Shown here piece by piece: positions 32,357-42,795 of a stretch of DNA of 64,000 nt; the stretch's first letter is position 1; every line of letters begins with the position of its first letter. The DNA is taken from assembly GCF_000718165.1 (NCBI RefSeq), contig NZ_JOEY01000030.1:1-64000 (forward strand). The letters run 5' to 3'. The position numbers and the translations under genes were made by a program. This stretch comes from Streptomyces fulvoviolaceus (GTDB lineage: Bacteria > Actinomycetota > Actinomycetes > Streptomycetales > Streptomycetaceae). The notes under the pieces were generated by a model. That model saw only the letters and a program-made list of their open reading frames with translations. It was not told where the DNA came from and made no database searches.

Positions 32357-32608
32357 TCAGACGGGCACCGCCGCACACCTGACCAGGAGGTCGTCCATGG
32401 ACAGCCCCAGCGCCCCGGCCAGCGCCGCCACCGTGAAGAAGGCCGGCGTCGGGGCGCGCCCCGTCTCGATCTTGCGGAGCGTTTCCGCGGAGATACCGGC
32501 GCTCGCCGCGATCTCCGTCATGCTGCGACCGCCGCGAGCCTCGCGGAGCAGCCGCCCGAGCCGCTCGCCGCGTTCGCGCTCTTCGGGGGTCAGGGGGTTG
32601 CGTACCAT
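32357..32608 (-). CDS. Small XRE-family transcriptional regulator
   Basis: 83 residues, a single Cro/CI helix-turn-helix: LLREARGGRSMTEIAASAGISAETLRKIETGRAPTPAFFTVAALAGALG. No ligand or dimerisation domain is added. Divergent from the methionine aminopeptidase with only 32 bases between the start codons. A 10-bp palindrome in that gap is a likely autoregulatory operator. A TAGAAT -10-like element ends 6 bases before its ATG, suggesting a leaderless transcript. Confidence 0.9.
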   Translation of the reverse strand: MVRNPLTPEERERGERLGRLLREARGGRSMTEIAASAGISAETLRKIETGRAPTPAFFTVAALAGALGLSMDDLLVRCAAVPV

Positions 32609-32640
32609 GCCGTCATTCTAATACCGGTATAGTAATTGGC
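32609..32640. promoter_or_regulatory. Compact divergent promoter/operator between XRE gene and map
   Basis: The whole gap is 32 bases. ATACCGGTAT (32621-32630) is a perfect palindrome. Plus-strand -10-like TATAGT (32628-32633) is 7 bases from the map ATG; minus-strand TAGAAT (32615-32620) is 6 bases from the XRE ATG. Both mRNAs would begin at or near their ATG. The operator overlaps the plus -10. Confidence 0.6.
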
Positions 32641-33414
32641 ATGGTGGAACTGAAAACAGACACATCGATCGACGCCATGTACGAGGCGGGACAGGTCGTC
32701 GGGCGCGCCCTGACGGCCGTACGAAAAGCCGCTGACGTGGGCGTTTCCCTGCTGGAGCTGGACGAGGTGGCACACGACGTGCTGCGGGCGGCGGGGGCGT
32801 CCTCGCCCTTCCTCGGCTACCGGCCATCCTTCGCCCCCACCCCCTTCCCCGCGGTCATCTGCGCCTCCGTGAACGACGCCATCGTGCACGGCATCCCGAC
32901 CGGCTACCGGCTGCGCGACGGCGACCTCGTCTCGATGGACTTCGGTGCCGAACTGGGCGGCTGGGTGGGCGACTCGGCGATCAGCTTCGTCGTGGGCAGG
33001 CCGCGCGCGGCCGACGTACGGCTGATCGAGACCGCCGAGCGGGCACTGGCGGCAGGCATCGAGGCGGCGGTCGTCGGCAACCGCATCGGCGACATCGCGC
33101 ACGCGATCGGCACGGTGTGCCGGGACGGCGGATACGGCATCCCGGACGGCTTCGGCGGACATGGCATCGGACGCCGTATGCACGAGGACCCGGGGGTGCC
33201 GAACGAGGGCCGCCCCGGTCGGGGGCTCCCCCTGCGGCACGGCATGGTCCTCGCGATCGAGCCCATGCTGATCGGCGGCGGCACGGACGACTACCACGCG
33301 GCCCCGGACGGCTGGACCCTGCGGACGAACGACGGTTCGCGCGCGGCGCACGCCGAGCACACGGTGGCGATCACGGAGGCGGGGCCCCGGATCCTGACGG
33401 CGCGGCAGGACTGA
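32641..33414 (+). CDS. map: Type I methionine aminopeptidase
   Basis: 257 residues, removes initiator Met from nascent proteins. Metal ligands are in order: MDFGAELGGWVGDSA (two Asp), HGIGRRMHEDP (His), AIEPML (Glu) and AEHTVAI (Glu). VNDAIVHGIP holds the substrate His. No N-terminal SH3-type extension is present, so this is a short Map. It is probably a secondary isozyme, given its control by an adjacent XRE gene. The start is the ATG directly after the divergent promoter; no ribosome-binding site exists, consistent with leaderless translation. Confidence 0.94.
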   Translation: MVELKTDTSIDAMYEAGQVVGRALTAVRKAADVGVSLLELDEVAHDVLRAAGASSPFLGYRPSFAPTPFPAVICASVNDAIVHGIPTGYRLRDGDLVSMDFGAELGGWVGDSAISFVVGRPRAADVRLIETAERALAAGIEAAVVGNRIGDIAHAIGTVCRDGGYGIPDGFGGHGIGRRMHEDPGVPNEGRPGRGLPLRHGMVLAIEPMLIGGGTDDYHAAPDGWTLRTNDGSRAAHAEHTVAITEAGPRILTARQD

Positions 33415-33458
33415 CCGCCCACCAAGTGGCGTGCCAGGCAGCCGAGTTACCCTGACCC

Positions 33459-33992
33459 ATGCTCATCAGGAAGGGCACCCCGGCCGACGCCGACCGGATC
33501 GCCGCCCTGCACACGGCCAGCTGGCGCAGCGCGTACGCCACGCTCATGCCGGCCGCGTATCTGCAGGGCCCGTTGGCCGAGGAGCACCGGGAGAAGTGGC
33601 GGACGCGGACGTCCGCCCTCGGCGCGGACCGCCTGCTGCTGACCGCCGAGGAGGACGGCGAGGTGTGCGGGTTCCTTCACCTGTGCACCGAGGACCGCCG
33701 TGTCCACGTGGACAATCTGCACGTCCGCCCGGACCGCGTGGGCACCGGCCTCGGCCGACGGCTGCTGCGCCGCGGCTTCGCCTGGGCGGCCACCGAGTAC
33801 CCCGGCCGGGACGTCTTCCTGGAGGTGCTGCGGGGCAACGATCGTGCGATCGTGTTCTACGAGCGCCAGGGCGGCCTGCGCACGGCCGAACGCCCGCTGC
33901 GGCTCGCTCCGGGACTCGTGCTGGACGAGATCGAGTACACCTGGCCCGCCGCACAGGTGGGCCGCCTGGCCGAGCAGGAGCCACAGGTGTAA
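33459..33992 (+). CDS. GNAT-family N-acetyltransferase
   Basis: 177 residues. Acetyl-CoA site: VDNLHVRPDRVGTGLGRRLLRRG (motif A with R/Q-x-x-G-x-G/A) followed by FLEVLRGNDRAIVFYERQGG (motif B). The N-terminal IRKGTPADADRIAALHTASWRSAYA is typical of RimI-like members. The substrate is unknown. It lies 44 bases after map on the same strand. Confidence 0.9.
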   Translation: MLIRKGTPADADRIAALHTASWRSAYATLMPAAYLQGPLAEEHREKWRTRTSALGADRLLLTAEEDGEVCGFLHLCTEDRRVHVDNLHVRPDRVGTGLGRRLLRRGFAWAATEYPGRDVFLEVLRGNDRAIVFYERQGGLRTAERPLRLAPGLVLDEIEYTWPAAQVGRLAEQEPQV

Positions 33993-34067
33993 CCGACTCC
34001 CGCCCGGTTACCCGACTCCGGCACGTCGATCAGCGAGCGCGTCCCCGGGCCCGCGCAGGGACGCCGG

Positions 34068-36617
34068 ATGGGAACGGCCATGACCAGCGGTTTCAGCGGA
34101 CCGGAGGGCTACGACCCCTTCGGAGAATTCCTCGCCCGCTTCTTCGGCGGCCCACGTCCCGGACCCCGGCAGATCAACATCGGCCAGCTCCTGACCCAGC
34201 CCGCCCGGGAGCTGGTCCGGGGTGCCGCCCAGTACGCCGCCGAGCACGGCAGCCGGGACCTGGACACCCAGCACCTGCTGCGGGCCGCGCTGTCCGCCGA
34301 GCCGACCCGGAGTCTGCTCAGCCGCGCCGGCGCGGATCCCGACTCCCTCGCCACCGAGATCGACGAGCGCTCCGGCCCGGTCCAGCACCCGCCGGGCGAG
34401 GTCCCGCCGCCGACCTCGCTGTCCCTGACCCCGGCCGCCAAACGCGCCCTGCTGGACGCGCACGACCTGGCCCGGGCGCGCGGCGCCGGTTACATCGGCC
34501 CGGAGCACGTGCTCAGCGCCCTGGCCGCGAACCCCGACTCGGCCGCCGGGCACATCCTCAGCTCGGCCCACTTCGCCCCCACCGGCCTCCCGCCCGAGAC
34601 GGCACCGGACGCCGGGCAGCCTCGCGCCGAAGGGCCCCGCGACACGGGTACGCCCACCCTGGACAAGTACGGCCGCGATCTCACCGACCTGGCCCGTCAG
34701 GGCCGTATCGACCCGGTGATCGGGCGGGAGGAGGAGATCGAGCAGACCATCGAGGTGCTCTCCCGGCGCGGCAAGAACAACCCGGTGCTCATCGGCGACG
34801 CGGGCGTCGGCAAGACGGCCATCGTGGAGGGGCTCGCGCAGCGCATCTCCGAGAGCGACGTGCCGGACGTGCTCGTCGGGCGGCGGGTCGTCGCCCTGGA
34901 CCTCACCGGTGTGGTCGCCGGCACCCGCTACCGCGGTGACTTCGAGGAGCGGCTGAACACCATCGTGGACGAGATCCGCGCCCACTCCGACCAACTGATC
35001 GTCTTCATCGACGAGTTGCACACCGTCGTGGGCGCCGGAGGCGGCAGTGAGGGCGGTTCCATGGACGCCGGCAACATCCTCAAGCCCGCCCTGGCCCGCG
35101 GCGAGCTGCACATCGTGGGTGCGACCACGCTGGAGGAGTTCCGCCGGATCGAGAAGGACGCGGCCCTGGCCCGCCGCTTCCAGCCGATCCTGGTGCCGGA
35201 GCCCACCGCCGCGGACGCGCTCGAGATCCTGCGCGGGCTGCGCGACCGCTACGAGGCCCACCACCAGGTCCGCTACACCGACGAGGCCCTGGTGGCCGCC
35301 GTGGAACTCTCCGATCGCTATCTCACCGACCGCCGCCTCCCGGACAAGGCGATCGACCTGATCGACCAGGCCGGGGCGCGGGTACGGCTGCGGGCGCGGA
35401 CCAAGGGCACGGACGTACGCGCCATGGAGCGCGAGGTCGAGCAGCTCGTCCGGGACAAGGACCAGGCCGTCGCGGACGAGCAGTACGAGCAGGCCATGCA
35501 ACTGCGCGACCGTATCGGCGAGTTGAAGCATCGGATCGGCGAGGCCGGCGGGGGCGGCGAGGCCGACGAGGGAATGGGACTGGAGGTGACGGCGGAGGCC
35601 ATCGCCGAAGTCGTGTCCCGGCAGACCGGCATCCCGGTCAGCAGCCTCACCCAGGAGGAGAAGGACCGGCTGCTCGGCCTGGAGGAGCATCTGCACCGGC
35701 GGGTCGTCGGGCAGGAGGAGGCGGTCCGGGTGGTCGCCGACGCGGTGCTGCGTTCCCGCGCCGGGCTCGCGAGCCCCGACCGGCCGATCGGCAGCTTCCT
35801 CTTCCTCGGCCCCACCGGCGTCGGCAAGACCGAGCTGGCCCGCGCGCTCGCCGAGGCCCTGTTCGGCAGCGAGGAGCGCATGGTCCGCCTGGACATGAGC
35901 GAGTACCAGGAACGGCACACGGTCAGCCGCCTGGTCGGCGCCCCGCCCGGATACGTCGGCCACGAGGAGGCCGGCCAGCTCACCGAGGTCGTCCGCCGGC
36001 ACCCGTACTCCCTCCTCCTGCTCGACGAGGTGGAGAAGGCGCACCCGGACGTCTTCAACATCCTGCTCCAGGTCCTCGACGACGGGCGGCTCACCGACGC
36101 CCAGGGCCGGACCGTCGACTTCACCAACACCGTCATCGTCATGACCAGTAACCTCGGCTCCGAGGCGATCAGCCGGCGCGGCGTCGGCATCGGTTTCGGT
36201 CCTGGCGGCGCCAACGCGGACGAGGAGGCCCGGCGCGAGCAGATCCTGCGTCCGCTGCGCGAGCACTTCCGGCCCGAGTTCCTCAACCGCATCGACGAGA
36301 TCGTCGCCTTCCGCCAACTCGCCTCCGGCCAACTGCGTGAGATCACCCAGCTGTTGCTGGAAAGGACCCGCCGCCTGACCCACGCCCAGGGCATCACGGT
36401 CGACTTCACCGACCGGGCCGTCGACTGGCTCGCCGAACGCGGCTACCAGCCGGAGTACGGCGCGCGTCCGCTGCGCCGCACGATCCAGCGGGAGGTCGAC
36501 AACCAGCTGTCGCGTCTGCTCCTGGACGGCACGATCGACGAGGGCACCCGGGTGACGGTCGACGTGAAGGCCGACCGCCTGACATTTCAACCGACGGCGC
36601 CTGAAGCGCCCCGATAG
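34068..36617 (+). CDS. ClpC-like AAA+ unfoldase
   Basis: 849 residues. A Clp-N repeat domain (about 35-165) precedes two AAA modules: Walker A GDAGVGKT at 243-250 and a second GPTGVGKT near 585, with Walker B VFIDEL and LLLDEV. Between them [17 protein letters not shown] is a UVR-like motif found in ClpC. The loop VGIGFGPGG matches the IGF/LGF ClpP-docking loop, so it can pair with ClpP, unlike ClpB. The N-terminal 30 residues ([16 protein letters not shown]) are unusual, so it looks like a paralogue, not the housekeeping ClpC. ATG 34080 is an alternative start. The stop is inside a repeat hairpin. Confidence 0.9.
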   Translation: MGTAMTSGFSGPEGYDPFGEFLARFFGGPRPGPRQINIGQLLTQPARELVRGAAQYAAEHGSRDLDTQHLLRAALSAEPTRSLLSRAGADPDSLATEIDERSGPVQHPPGEVPPPTSLSLTPAAKRALLDAHDLARARGAGYIGPEHVLSALAANPDSAAGHILSSAHFAPTGLPPETAPDAGQPRAEGPRDTGTPTLDKYGRDLTDLARQGRIDPVIGREEEIEQTIEVLSRRGKNNPVLIGDAGVGKTAIVEGLAQRISESDVPDVLVGRRVVALDLTGVVAGTRYRGDFEERLNTIVDEIRAHSDQLIVFIDELHTVVGAGGGSEGGSMDAGNILKPALARGELHIVGATTLEEFRRIEKDAALARRFQPILVPEPTAADALEILRGLRDRYEAHHQVRYTDEALVAAVELSDRYLTDRRLPDKAIDLIDQAGARVRLRARTKGTDVRAMEREVEQLVRDKDQAVADEQYEQAMQLRDRIGELKHRIGEAGGGGEADEGMGLEVTAEAIAEVVSRQTGIPVSSLTQEEKDRLLGLEEHLHRRVVGQEEAVRVVADAVLRSRAGLASPDRPIGSFLFLGPTGVGKTELARALAEALFGSEERMVRLDMSEYQERHTVSRLVGAPPGYVGHEEAGQLTEVVRRHPYSLLLLDEVEKAHPDVFNILLQVLDDGRLTDAQGRTVDFTNTVIVMTSNLGSEAISRRGVGIGFGPGGANADEEARREQILRPLREHFRPEFLNRIDEIVAFRQLASGQLREITQLLLERTRRLTHAQGITVDFTDRAVDWLAERGYQPEYGARPLRRTIQREVDNQLSRLLLDGTIDEGTRVTVDVKADRLTFQPTAPEAPR

Positions 36618-36672
36618 GGGCGCGGGGCTGTATCGCTATGCGGCTCCGCCGCGCGGGCGCGACCAGCCCCCA
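36604..36672. repeat. Streptomyces-type intergenic palindromic element, copy 3, at a convergent junction
   Basis: Hairpin GCGCCCCGATAGGGGCGC (36605-36622) contains the TAG stop of the ClpC-like gene; the rest (GGGGCTGTATCGCTATGCGG and GCGGGCGCGACCAGCCCC) matches copies 1 and 2. The secreted GGT gene ends at 36688 on the other strand, so it probably terminates both transcripts. Confidence 0.82.
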
Positions 36673-36687
36673 CTCACCCGCGGACAG

Positions 36688-38487
36688 CTACGGCGCCGGG
36701 TACACCACCTGCGCAGACCCGCCACCCCGCCGTACGGTCTCGGCGGCAGCCAACCACTTCCCACCCGGCAACCGCTGCACACCAGTCGCCGCCCCGATCT
36801 CGGCGTTGAGCTTGAACGAATGCCCGATGGCCTCCAGCTGTGTCCTCAAGTCACTGTTGTAGAGCCCGGGTTCCAACTCCGTCTGCGCGGCATTCCGCTG
36901 ACTCGCCCGCGGCGCAGCGATCGCGTCGACGAGCGGCAACCCACGGTCCACGAACTCGGTCAGCACCTGAAGCACGGTGGTGATGATGGTCGCCCCACCG
37001 GGCGAACCAAGTGCCACGACCGGCTTGTTGTGCCGGTCCAGCACGATCGTCGGCGAGATCGACGACCGCGGCCGCTTCCCCGGCCCCGGCAGGTTCGGGT
37101 CGTGCACGGCCGGGTTGGCCGGGGCGAAGGAGAAGTCCGTCAGCTCGTTGTTGAGGATGAACCCACGGCCGGGCACAGTGATCGCACTGCCGCCGGTCTG
37201 CTCGATCGTGAGCGTGTAGGAGACGACGTTCCCCCACTTGTCGGCCACCGTCAGATGGGTGGTGTTCTCACCTTCGTACGTGGTCGGAGCCGCCGTACCC
37301 CCTTCCGAGCACGCCGAAGGGCTACGCGGATCCCCGGGCGCCACCGGGCTGGTCAGCACCGCGTCGTCCTTGATGAGGCAGGCCCGCGAGTCGGCGTACT
37401 TCTGCGACAGCAGCTCCTTCGTCGGGACGTCCTCGAAGGCGGGGTCGCCGACCCAGCGCCCCCGGTCCGCGAACGCGATCCGGCTCGCCTCGATGTAGCG
37501 GTGCAGATACTGGACCTCGCTCGCCTTCGAAAGGTCCGTCTTCTCAAGGATGTTGAGGGCCTCGCCGACGGTCGTGCCGCCGGACGAGGAGGGCGCGATG
37601 GAGTAGACGCCGAGACCGCGGTACGAGGTCTTGGTGGGCGCCTGGAGCTTGGCGCGGTAGGCCGCAAGGTCCTTGTCGGACAGCTCGCCCGGGCGGGCGT
37701 TCCAGCCGGAACTCGCCTCCACCGGCGGGTTGTTGACCGTGTCGACGATGTCCTCACCGAGGTCGCCGCGGTAGATCGCGTCGACGCCCTTCTTGCCCAA
37801 CTCCGCGTAGGTGTCGGCGAGGTCGGGGTTCTTGAAGGTGGAGCCCACGACCGGGAGCTGCCCGCCCGGCAGGAACAGCTTCGCGGTGTCCGGGAAGTAG
37901 CGGAACCGGGTCTCGTTGGAGGCGGTCTGCGTGCGGAAGGTGTCGTCGACGGTGAAGCCGTCGCGGGCGATCCGTTCGGCGGGCTTCAGGACGCTGCCGA
38001 GTCTCTTGCTGCCCCACTTGTCGAGCGCCGTCGCCCAGGTGGCGGGCGTACCCGGCGTGCCGACGCTCAGGCCGCTGCTGACGGCGTCGGCGAAGGCGAG
38101 CGGTGCGCCGTTCTCGACGAACAGGTTCGAGTCCGCGGTCAGCGGTGCCGTCTCACGGCCGTCGATCGTGTGCACCGTACGGGACTTGGCGTCGTAGTAG
38201 ACGAAGTAGCCGCCTCCGCCGATGCCGGAGGAGTAGGGCTCGGTGACGCCGAGCGCGGCGGCGGTGGCGACGGCCGCGTCGACGGCGTTGCCGCCCTTCC
38301 TCAGGACCTCGATGCCGGCGGCGGAGGCGTCGGTGTCGACGCTGGCGACCGCGCCGCCGTAGCCGACGGCCACGGGAACCTTCTCAACGGCAGTGCCCTG
38401 TGCGGCAGGTGGCGCTGCCGCCCCCACCGACACCACGGCGGCCGAGACCGCCAGCACCGACAGTTTCCGTGCGACAGGCCGACGCAT
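36688..38487 (-). CDS. ggt: Secreted gamma-glutamyltransferase
   Basis: 599 residues with a Sec-type signal (KLSVLAVSAAVVSVGAAAPPAAQ). Classic GGT: N-terminal NAVDAAVATAAALGVTEPYSSGIGGGGYFV; the autocatalytic Thr is in ENTTHLTVADKWGNVVS; oxyanion loop GSPGGATI; glutamate-binding ELTDFS. It cleaves gamma-glutamyl compounds such as glutathione outside the cell. The standard length and intact motifs indicate activity. It differs from the cytosolic homologue at 12825-14651. Confidence 0.95.
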   Translation of the reverse strand: MRRPVARKLSVLAVSAAVVSVGAAAPPAAQGTAVEKVPVAVGYGGAVASVDTDASAAGIEVLRKGGNAVDAAVATAAALGVTEPYSSGIGGGGYFVYYDAKSRTVHTIDGRETAPLTADSNLFVENGAPLAFADAVSSGLSVGTPGTPATWATALDKWGSKRLGSVLKPAERIARDGFTVDDTFRTQTASNETRFRYFPDTAKLFLPGGQLPVVGSTFKNPDLADTYAELGKKGVDAIYRGDLGEDIVDTVNNPPVEASSGWNARPGELSDKDLAAYRAKLQAPTKTSYRGLGVYSIAPSSSGGTTVGEALNILEKTDLSKASEVQYLHRYIEASRIAFADRGRWVGDPAFEDVPTKELLSQKYADSRACLIKDDAVLTSPVAPGDPRSPSACSEGGTAAPTTYEGENTTHLTVADKWGNVVSYTLTIEQTGGSAITVPGRGFILNNELTDFSFAPANPAVHDPNLPGPGKRPRSSISPTIVLDRHNKPVVALGSPGGATIITTVLQVLTEFVDRGLPLVDAIAAPRASQRNAAQTELEPGLYNSDLRTQLEAIGHSFKLNAEIGAATGVQRLPGGKWLAAAETVRRGGGSAQVVYPAP

Positions 38488-38631
38488 TCGTACCTCCAGT
38501 CAAGGACCGTCCGCGCAGCGTAACCACATCGCCGGGGCCCCGACAGCCCCCTTCCGGGCAGGTGTCATACGAACGCCACACTTCGAACACCGGTACGTAC
38601 CAGAGGCGTCGGCCCGATACCATGCGCGCCC

Positions 38632-39390
38632 ATGAATGACGACGTGCGCAACATCGTCCTGGGCGTGCTGGCCGCCGGCATCAGCGCCGCACTCGGCTGG
38701 CTGGCCCGGACCTACCTGTGGAAGCGGAAGCTCCGCCGCAAGCAGGCCTTCTTCGGGCTGCCCGACAACTCCGAGTCGCTGCTGGTGGTGAACCGCGGCG
38801 CGGCCGGACCCGACCTGGCGGTGATGCGCCACGACGTGTTCGCGCTGCTCGAACTCGCCGCGCTGATCAAGGACTGCAACGCCCACGCCCAGGTCATCCC
38901 GCACGACATGGCCCGCCAGGGCTTCGGCGAGCGCACCGAGTTCTGCGTGGGCGGCCCGGCGTCGAACCGCCGTATGGCAGCACACCTGGTCTCGCTGCTG
39001 CCCGGTGTACGGGTGAACGTGGACGCCGAACCGAGCCCGGACCGCGGCGCCTTCCTGGTCGGCTCCGAGCGCTACCGCGTGGAGGTCGGCAGGTCCGAGT
39101 ACGCCATCCTCGCCCGGCTCACCGTCGACCAGAGCAACGGCGCCCGCCCCGTCTTCCTCTTCTGCGGCCAGACCGCGATCACCAACCAGGCCCTGACCCG
39201 CTATCTCGCCCGCAACCACGAGCGGCTGTCCCGCAAGCACGGCAACAACTCCTTCGTGCTGCTGCTGAAGGTGGTCAACTCACAGGCGTACGGCCCGGAC
39301 GTCGTCGAGCTCGTCGCCGACGTGACACGAGCTGCACAGACACCCCTGCCCACACCCGCGGCTCCCCAGAACTCCCACCGCGCCACCTGA
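38632..39390 (+). CDS. Membrane-anchored protein of unknown function
   Basis: 252 residues. One N-terminal membrane helix (IVLGVLAAGISAALGWLARTYLW) followed by a basic stop-transfer KRKLRRK, leaving the rest cytoplasmic. The soluble part begins FFGLPDNSESLLVVNRGAAGPDLAVMRHDVFALLELAALI and includes CNAHAQVIPHD and RPVFLFCGQTAITNQALTRYLARNHERL; the Rossmann-like alternation of strands and helices suggests a nucleotide- or ligand-binding domain. No catalytic motif is recognised. It is divergent from ggt. Confidence 0.72.
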   Translation: MNDDVRNIVLGVLAAGISAALGWLARTYLWKRKLRRKQAFFGLPDNSESLLVVNRGAAGPDLAVMRHDVFALLELAALIKDCNAHAQVIPHDMARQGFGERTEFCVGGPASNRRMAAHLVSLLPGVRVNVDAEPSPDRGAFLVGSERYRVEVGRSEYAILARLTVDQSNGARPVFLFCGQTAITNQALTRYLARNHERLSRKHGNNSFVLLLKVVNSQAYGPDVVELVADVTRAAQTPLPTPAAPQNSHRAT

Positions 39391-39431
39391 ATTCATTCAC
39401 ACGACAACAATCGTTACTCCCACGTAACTTA

Positions 39432-39472
39432 CCGACGGGTTACCTCCGGTAAGGAGGCGAGGTTACCGTCGG
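39432..39472. promoter_or_regulatory. Inverted-repeat candidate operator upstream of CocE-type hydrolase
   Basis: CCGACGG (39432-39438) and CCGTCGG (39466-39472) form an inverted pair, with GGTTACC repeated at 39438-39444 and 39461-39467. A TTGACA-like sequence follows at about 39484. Located 35-75 bases before the GTG start. Confidence 0.4.
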
Positions 39473-39506
39473 GTCACTTTGCATTGACACGAGTAGGGAG
39501 TGACCC

Positions 39507-41072
39507 GTGGGACACCCTCGCAAGGCCCTGCGTACGACCGCCGTGGGCGCCGTCTCCGCGACCCTGATCGCCGGGGGCATCCTCGGACTCGCCCCCACCG
39601 CCCAGGCCGCGACCGGCATCCGGTTCGTCGACATCAGCGGGGACGGCGGCACGGTCCTCAAGGCCAACGTCATCACGCCCGCCGGGGCCGACGGCACGCA
39701 CCGCTACCCGCTGCTCGTGCTCCCCACGAGCTGGGGCCTGCCCCAGGTCGAGTACCTCGCCCAGGCCCAGAAGCTGGCGAACTCCGGCTATGTCGTGGTC
39801 AGTTACAACGTCCGCGGCTTCTGGCAGTCCGGCGGGGAGATAGAAGTGGCCGGCCCGCCCGACATAGCCGACGCGTCCAAGGTCATCGACTGGGCGCTCG
39901 CCAACACCCCGGCCGACGCGCAGAAGATCGGCATGGGGGGCGTCTCGTACGGCGCCGGCATCAGCCTGCTCACCGCCGCGCACGACAAGCGCGTCAAGGC
40001 GGTCGCCGCCCTCAGCGGCTGGGCCGACCTGATCGACTCGATCTACTCCGGCCGCACCCAGCACGTCCAGGCCGCCGCCCTCCTGGACGGCGCGAGCCTC
40101 GTCACCGGCCGCCAGAGCGCCGAACTCCGGCAGATCTTCGACGACTTCTACGCATCGAACCTGTCGAAGGAACAGGACATGCTCGATTGGGGGAAGAAAC
40201 GTTCGGCCACCACATACGTGGACCAGCTGAACAAGAACGGCGCAGCGGTCATGATGGCCAACGCCTGGGGCGACACGATCTTCCCGCCCAACCAGTACGC
40301 GGACTTCTACGAGAAGCTCACCGGCCCGAAGCGACTGGAGTTCCGCCCCGGCGACCACGCCACGGCCGAGCTGACCGGCCTGTTCGGCCTGCCCAACGAC
40401 GTGTGGACCGACACCGAGCGCTGGTTCGACCACTACCTCAAGGGCGAGGACAACGGCATCGATCGCGAGCAGCCGGTCCAGCTCAAGTCCCGCTCCACGG
40501 GCGGCTACGAGGGCTATCCGGACTGGAAGTCGGTCGGCGAGACACGGAAGAAGATCGCCCTAGCGGGCACCACCACGATCCACACCAACGTCGACTCGGG
40601 CGCGGACGGCGGGATCGTCTTCCTGTCCAGCATCCTCGACCAGATCGCCCAGCTGCCGCCGGTCGCCTCGATCCCCCTGCTCCCCCGCCGCTGGGCCGGC
40701 GTATGGCAGTCGGAGAAGTACACGACCGCCCAGCAGGTGCGCGGCACCGCGAAGTTGCACACCACCCTCACCCCGACCAAGGAGAGCGGCACCCTCGTCG
40801 CGTACCTCTACGACGTGGGGCCGCTCGGCCTCGGCAAGCTGGTCAGCAACGCGCCGTACACCTTCCACGGGCAGACACCCGGGAAGCCGTTCGACGTCGA
40901 CCTGGAGCTGTACTCCACGGCCTACGACGTCCCGGCAGGGCACCGGCTGGCCCTGGTGGTCGACACGGTCGACCCGCTCTACATCGAGCACAACCCGTCC
41001 GGCGCGCAGCTGACCTTCTCCTCGCCTGCGAACGACCCGTCGTACGTGTCGATTCCGCTGCGCGAACAGTGA
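39507..41072 (+). CDS. Secreted CocE/NonD-type alpha/beta hydrolase (X-Pro dipeptidyl-peptidase family)
   Basis: 521 residues. The Sec signal (AVGAVSATLIAGGILGLAPTAQAA) is cleaved near residue 35. The alpha/beta-hydrolase domain has the nucleophile Ser in GGVSYGAGISL, Asp in NAWGDTIFPP and His in PGDHATAEL. The C-terminal jelly-roll domain (QVRGTAKLHTTLTPT to EHNPSGAQLTF) is the PepX_C fold. The family cleaves acyl groups from peptides, esters or cocaine-like substrates; the true substrate is unknown. The GTG start follows GGGAG. Confidence 0.9.
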   Translation: MGHPRKALRTTAVGAVSATLIAGGILGLAPTAQAATGIRFVDISGDGGTVLKANVITPAGADGTHRYPLLVLPTSWGLPQVEYLAQAQKLANSGYVVVSYNVRGFWQSGGEIEVAGPPDIADASKVIDWALANTPADAQKIGMGGVSYGAGISLLTAAHDKRVKAVAALSGWADLIDSIYSGRTQHVQAAALLDGASLVTGRQSAELRQIFDDFYASNLSKEQDMLDWGKKRSATTYVDQLNKNGAAVMMANAWGDTIFPPNQYADFYEKLTGPKRLEFRPGDHATAELTGLFGLPNDVWTDTERWFDHYLKGEDNGIDREQPVQLKSRSTGGYEGYPDWKSVGETRKKIALAGTTTIHTNVDSGADGGIVFLSSILDQIAQLPPVASIPLLPRRWAGVWQSEKYTTAQQVRGTAKLHTTLTPTKESGTLVAYLYDVGPLGLGKLVSNAPYTFHGQTPGKPFDVDLELYSTAYDVPAGHRLALVVDTVDPLYIEHNPSGAQLTFSSPANDPSYVSIPLREQ

Positions 41073-41119
41073 TCTCCGGCCGGCGCCGGGCGGGTATGGC
41101 TCTGTGAGCTGCCACCCCC

Positions 41120-41281
41120 CTACGGTCTTTCCGGGGCCGTGGGGGGACCCCCACCAGGCAGCAGCGTCCCGGGGATGAACGGCACATCGTAGTCGAGGTT
41201 CGACGCGATGAGCGTGCCGGCCACGAAGACGAAGAAGATCGTCGCCGGCAGGATCCAGCCGCCCGGGCCGACGACCGTCAT
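41120..41281 (-). CDS. Small single-span membrane protein (hypothetical)
   Basis: 53 residues, MTVVGPGGWILPATIFFVFV then AGTLIASNLDYDVPF. One strong membrane helix (residues 9-28) and a Gly/Pro-rich tail. It lies 64 bases downstream of the orphan ABC ATPase on the same strand, in the place where the glutamate transporter's binding-protein gene would be expected. The ribosome-binding site is weak, so it may be spurious. Confidence 0.4.
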   Translation of the reverse strand: MTVVGPGGWILPATIFFVFVAGTLIASNLDYDVPFIPGTLLPGGGPPTAPERP

Positions 41282-41345
41282 CGGGCGGCCTCGGGCGGAG
41301 TTGGGCACACACGGGTGGTACGGAACACGGTTCGCACTCCCCCGT

Positions 41346-42089
<744 letters not shown>

Positions 42090-42223
42090 GCCCAGCCCTA
42101 CTCACTCTCAGCTGTGTCGTGGTTGCCGCAACTTATCGGGGCAAGATCGCGGTTAAGGCACGACACGCACTTTTCGGGCATTAGCCGTATTTACGTCGTA
42201 CCGGGAGTCGGCGCTTCAGGGGC

Positions 42224-42631
42224 TCACTCCTCCGCGAGCTCGGCATAGAGCTGCGAGAGCTCGGGCACCCCGCTGGCGGCCCACTCGTGACCGGAGGCCA
42301 CGACGTCGAACTCGCGGCCGGAGGCGAGCCGGATCACGGGCTGGCCGTCCGACCTGAGGTCCCAGGCGGCGCCGGGGACGGTGCGCACGATGACCGTGCC
42401 GAGGTAGAGCCCCGCGTCGTTCCCCAGCCAGGGCAGGACCTCCTCGTCGTCCCGCCAGCGCGGCACCAGCTGGTCCAGTGCCTCCAACGAGGCGGCCGTG
42501 TCGTCGAGTTGGACACCCGACCGGGACGCCTGGGAGCGCAGCAGCTCGCATTCGGAGAGGAGTTCGGCGATGCCCTCGGGGTCGCGCGCCCCCGGCTTCT
42601 CACGCCGGCCGCCCAGAAAAGGGATCTTCAT
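42224..42631 (-). CDS. Small conserved Streptomyces protein of unknown function (DUF6278-like)
   Basis: 135 residues, MKIPFLGGRREKPGARDPEG start. The N-terminal half is helical (AELLSECELLRSQASRSGV, LEALDQLVPRW) and the C-terminal half beta-rich (AGLYLGTVIVRTV, WDLRSDGQPVIRLASGREFDVV). No signal peptide or cysteines. It has the look of the cytosolic DUF6278 family often seen in Streptomyces; I cannot confirm the match. No function is known. Confidence 0.7.
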   Translation of the reverse strand: MKIPFLGGRREKPGARDPEGIAELLSECELLRSQASRSGVQLDDTAASLEALDQLVPRWRDDEEVLPWLGNDAGLYLGTVIVRTVPGAAWDLRSDGQPVIRLASGREFDVVASGHEWAASGVPELSQLYAELAEE

Positions 42632-42795
42632 ACGCCCAGCGTGTCACTCACACTGCCGTACGCACTACAGGCGCGCGGGCTGTCGTTTCAGGCCGACTTC
42701 ATGGCGGGTTTGCGCATGGCTCGTTGACGTGTCGCCTCTGTCTCCTTAGTTTCACGATGCGCCTTTCGTCCCCTCGTGAACAGAAGGAGCCGTCT

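Noticed and set aside
39500..41107. 535-codon ORF in an alternate frame of the CocE-type gene
   Set aside because: Arg/Pro-rich shadow frame; the frame from GTG 39507 has a signal peptide and catalytic triad.
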